DNA of 64,000 nucleotides, taken from NCBI GenBank assembly GCA_023151315.1, contig JAKLJE010000001.1:1-64000 (forward strand), written 5' to 3'. Each line of letters begins with the position of its first letter. Within the stretch, counting starts at the first letter, position 1. The position numbers and the translations under genes are program-made. The stretch comes from Bacteroidia bacterium. Lineage in GTDB: Bacteria > Bacteroidota > Bacteroidia > Palsa-965. Below are positions 60,925 to 64,000 of the stretch, one piece after another. The notes beneath the pieces were generated by a model. That model did not search any database. It had not been told where the DNA came from and was given only the letters and a program-made list of their open reading frames with translations.

Positions 60925-63900
60925 ATGTGCAGAAAGTTAATTCTCACATTATCAGCATTTTGTGCTGTTTATTTTAGCCCGTTTCTCGGCGCCCAGCAGT
61001 TTTTCAGGTTTGGCGCGGAACATCGGGATTTAAGGTGGACAACCCCGATTTACAATTCGTTTTCGGAAACCGAAGGCAAGAGTTTTGTCTGGTTTGAAGG
61101 CGCACAATACGATCCTTCACGCAATTTTCTGCCGTATGTTTTTGAGAGAAAGCGATTGAGCGGCAATCAGGCCGTTACAGTACGCCTCGAAAACGCAGTT
61201 TACGAAATCATGGATCCGAATTCGGTGGCCGCAATCGGAACTCAGGCGAACCAGATTAAACCGGAAGCGGAAATTACATCTTACGTTACGAATTCACGTG
61301 AAGAGTATTTCGCGAACATACGCATCGTGCCGATCCGACGCAATTCTGTTAGCGGTCAGTTGGAAAAACTGGTGAGCTATGATTTGCGTGTTACAACACA
61401 ACCTGCTCGTCGTGCTCCTGTAATGCAGCGTGCAAGTGCAACTACTTCTGTGCTCGCAAGCGGAACGTGGTACCGTATCGCTGTAGCAGCAAACGGAGTT
61501 TATAAAATTGATTACAACTTCCTCAATGCGCTTGGTATTGACATGAGCACATTGGATCCGCGCAACATCCGCATTTACGGAAATGGTCGCGGACAATTGT
61601 CATACAACAATTTCGTTGCACATGCAGATGATTTGCGTGAGCACGATATTTTCGTTCAAGGTGAAAGCGACGGCGTTTTTGATCAGTCCGATTACGTTTT
61701 ATTTTTCGGAGTTTCCGCGAATACATGGAAGTATGATACTACGGACGCACGCTATCATCATCATGTACACGAGTATTGCGATTCCACTTACTATTTCCTG
61801 AATGCAGACATCGGTCCGGGTTCGCGCGTTCAGTTGCAGGCGTCTTCATCGTCTTCACCAACACACACGGTCACAACTTTCAACGACTACGCATTTCATG
61901 AGTACGATGCGGAGAACATGATCAAGTCGGGGCGCACCTGGTACGGTGAGAAGTTTGACATTCTCGGATCTTACAGTTTTGCATTCAGCTTCCCGAATAT
62001 TGTAACATCTTCCACGGCATGGTGCGACGTTGATATGATCTCCAGATATGGTCAACAACACACCTACAACATTAGTTGTCAAAGTGCGAGTGGAACAATT
62101 TCATTCGGTGGTACGCAAATGAATACCTACTATGCTCCGTTTGCTGCTCCAGGCAATGCGTCATTATCGTTTACTCCGAACAATTCAGTTGTAACTGTGA
62201 ATATAAATCGTACTGTTCCCGATGCTACCGGCTGGATGAATTGGGTAGAGGTGAATGCGCGTCGTCAATTAATCATGACGGGAAGTCAATTGATTTTCCG
62301 GGATCATCAAAGTGCGGGAGCAGGGAATGTTGCGCAATTTCAACTTACAACAGGTTCTGCTAATACAACGATCTGGGATATTACCGATCATCATACTCCG
62401 AAACTGCAAAGCGTAACCGCTTCTCCCGGAATGATGGAATGGGTATTGCCTGCAGATTCAGCGCGCGAATTCATTGCGTTCGAGACAAACGGATTTCTCA
62501 CACCTGTAAGCAGAGGTCTTGTACCGAATCAGAACCTGCATGCAACGCAGCCTGTGGATTACATCATCATCACACATCCGAATTTCATGGCGCAGGCTCA
62601 AGAGTTGGCGCAGCTTCACGCAGATCATGATTCGTTGACCAGTGTGATTGTTACACCACAACAGATTTACAATGAGTTTTCTTCCGGAGCGCAGGATGTT
62701 ACCGCAATCCGCGATTACATCAAGATGATTTATGATCGCGCAACAACTGCTGCAGAACTTCCGCGTTACGTGCTGTTTTTGGGAGATGGATCGTACGACA
62801 TGAAACATCGTTTGTCTAACAACACGAATTTCATTCCGACATTTCAGAATCTGAATTCACTCGGACTCACTGAGTCTTATACTTCAGATGAATTCTATGG
62901 TTTGCTGAATGATTCCGGAGAATGGGATACGGGAGCTGACGTTGGTGATTGTGATATCGGAATCGGACGTTTCCCTGTGCAAAATGTATCAGAAGCGCAG
63001 GGCATTGTAGATAAGATCCGTTTTTACATGACCCGTCAGGAGCCTGTGCTGAATCCGGCAACATGCACCAGTAATCAATGCGGTTCCGGAGGAGAATGGA
63101 GAAACACGATTGTGTTTGTCGGGGATGATGAGGATTCCAACATTCATATGAGTCAGGCTGATCAGATGTCGACACTTGTTGATACCACTTACGACATCTA
63201 CAATATCGATAAGATTTATCTTGATGCTTACCAGCAGGAACAAACGCCGGGCGGAGAGCGTTACCCAACGGTAAATGAAGCGATAACCCGAAAACTTGAT
63301 CGTGGTTGTTTGATTCTTAACTACACCGGACACGGTGGTGAAGTAGGACTCGCGCACGAGCGTGTAGTGGAAGTACAGCAGATCAATTCATGGACCAACA
63401 AGTGCAACATGCCATTGTTTGTAACAGCAACATGTGAGTTCGCGCGATATGATGATCCGGGCAGAACATCAGCCGGAGAATATGTGTTGTTGAATTCGGC
63501 CGGAGGCGGAGTGAGTTTGTTTACTACAGTTCGACTGGTATATTCAACACCGAATTTTATTCTGAACCGTAATTTTTACAGAACGGTTTTTGAGCCGATC
63601 AACGGAGAAATGCCACGCATCGGAGATGTTTACCGAATCACTAAAGACATCAGTGGCAACAGCGTAAACAATCGCAATTTTACTTTGCTCGGAGATCCGG
63701 CATTGCGATTGAATTATCCTGAGAACAAAGTGATCACTACGGAGGTCAACAACCAGCCTGTGAATTTGAGTTCGCCTGACACGTTAAGGGCTTTGAGCTT
63801 GATAACGATAAAAGGCTTCGTAGCTGATACAGCGGGTAACCAGATGAATGGTTTCAATGGAGTTCTGTATCCGACTGTGTACGATAAGCCATCTACGATT

Positions 63901-64000
63901 ACAACACTTCAGAATGATCCTCCAACTGCTCCGTTTGTTTACAAGTTGCAGCGAAATGTTCTTTATCACGGAAAGACGATGGTTGTAAACGGAAGTTTTG
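60925..64000 (+). CDS. porU: T9SS C-terminal signal peptidase PorU (3' truncated)
   Basis: The frame from ATG 60925 stays open to the right edge, giving 1025 complete codons. It has a signal peptide (about 1-22, FLGAQ), a beta-rich N-terminal domain with LREHDIFVQGESDGVFDQSDYVLFFG (in part), and a gingipain-type C25 peptidase domain with VDYIIITHPNFM, GDGSYDMKHR and DCDIGIGRFP. The catalytic dyad is intact: His803 in LNYTGHGGEVGL and Cys837 in VTATCEFARYDDP. PorU removes C-terminal sorting domains from T9SS cargo and helps attach cargo to surface lipid. The C-terminus and any porV lie beyond the window. Confidence 0.93.
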   Translation, partial: MCRKLILTLSAFCAVYFSPFLGAQQFFRFGAEHRDLRWTTPIYNSFSETEGKSFVWFEGAQYDPSRNFLPYVFERKRLSGNQAVTVRLENAVYEIMDPNSVAAIGTQANQIKPEAEITSYVTNSREEYFANIRIVPIRRNSVSGQLEKLVSYDLRVTTQPARRAPVMQRASATTSVLASGTWYRIAVAANGVYKIDYNFLNALGIDMSTLDPRNIRIYGNGRGQLSYNNFVAHADDLREHDIFVQGESDGVFDQSDYVLFFGVSANTWKYDTTDARYHHHVHEYCDSTYYFLNADIGPGSRVQLQASSSSSPTHTVTTFNDYAFHEYDAENMIKSGRTWYGEKFDILGSYSFAFSFPNIVTSSTAWCDVDMISRYGQQHTYNISCQSASGTISFGGTQMNTYYAPFAAPGNASLSFTPNNSVVTVNINRTVPDATGWMNWVEVNARRQLIMTGSQLIFRDHQSAGAGNVAQFQLTTGSANTTIWDITDHHTPKLQSVTASPGMMEWVLPADSAREFIAFETNGFLTPVSRGLVPNQNLHATQPVDYIIITHPNFMAQAQELAQLHADHDSLTSVIVTPQQIYNEFSSGAQDVTAIRDYIKMIYDRATTAAELPRYVLFLGDGSYDMKHRLSNNTNFIPTFQNLNSLGLTESYTSDEFYGLLNDSGEWDTGADVGDCDIGIGRFPVQNVSEAQGIVDKIRFYMTRQEPVLNPATCTSNQCGSGGEWRNTIVFVGDDEDSNIHMSQADQMSTLVDTTYDIYNIDKIYLDAYQQEQTPGGERYPTVNEAITRKLDRGCLILNYTGHGGEVGLAHERVVEVQQINSWTNKCNMPLFVTATCEFARYDDPGRTSAGEYVLLNSAGGGVSLFTTVRLVYSTPNFILNRNFYRTVFEPINGEMPRIGDVYRITKDISGNSVNNRNFTLLGDPALRLNYPENKVITTEVNNQPVNLSSPDTLRALSLITIKGFVADTAGNQMNGFNGVLYPTVYDKPSTITTLQNDPPTAPFVYKLQRNVLYHGKTMVVNGSF

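Overview
The window is a 64 kb chromosomal segment from a member of the Bacteroidota. Four things point there. Cargo proteins carry type IX secretion (T9SS) C-terminal sorting domains, and a T9SS/gliding locus (gldJ, a PorP/SprF-type protein, porU) sits at the right edge. Promoters match the Bacteroidota -7 element TAnnTTTG. There are few Shine-Dalgarno sequences. The ExbB/ExbD/TonB, TonB-dependent receptor and FGE-type lipoprotein families are also typical. I could not place it below phylum. Most genes are housekeeping or envelope genes, and no prophage, transposase or CRISPR array was seen.

Layout. 1-207 is the tail of a T9SS cargo protein. 274-5576 (minus) is a four-gene run: MMPL exporter, RmlA, sugar-nucleotide epimerase, polyprenyl diphosphate synthase. 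5770-10753 (plus) holds a ChrA-type transporter and then a PAPS sulfotransferase, an arylsulfotransferase-like secreted protein and a radical SAM/SPASM protein. 10773-12893 (minus) has a MORN-like exported protein and an Omp85-type barrel. 13201-17178 (minus) is the translation block rplM-rpsI-rpsB-tsf-pyrH-frr. 17409-18955 is a HipBA pair that abuts three paralogous TPR-membrane-SpoIIE phosphatases (18956-24824, minus). Then come kbl, an ECF sigma/anti-sigma pair, a 123-bp triplicate repeat, a dockerin-containing T9SS cargo, dprA, a TonB receptor, a DUF2306 membrane protein and tryptophanase. 36063-39118 holds gpmI, an orphan histidine kinase and a lipoprotein. 39287-43232 holds a glycine-rich T9SS cargo and acs. 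43411-43897 is a repeat-rich region ending in tRNA-Val(TAC). 43982-48250 has folC plus ExbB/ExbD and two TonB-like proteins. The remainder holds a glutamate-type dehydrogenase, an acidic small protein, anmK, a 1323-residue repeat-rich T9SS cargo, an acyl-CoA dehydrogenase, murF, gldJ, porP/sprF-like and porU (cut off at the right edge).

How the genes fit together. The T9SS genes at the right edge probably export and anchor the four cargo proteins seen here. GldJ, PorU and PorP/SprF-type proteins are established parts of that system. ExbB/ExbD/TonB would energise the TonB-dependent receptor. RmlA, the epimerase and the polyprenyl synthase fit envelope glycan biosynthesis.

The most noteworthy observations are these. 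(1) A recurring arrangement places a TAnnTTTG box only 3-8 nt before the start codon, implying leaderless mRNAs. (2) Three tandem SpoIIE phosphatases lie next to hipBA. (3) A compact sulfotransferase/ASST-like/radical-SAM cluster has no obvious known counterpart. (4) Several ordered intergenic repeat arrays are present, one of which is built on the 3' end of the tRNA-Val gene.
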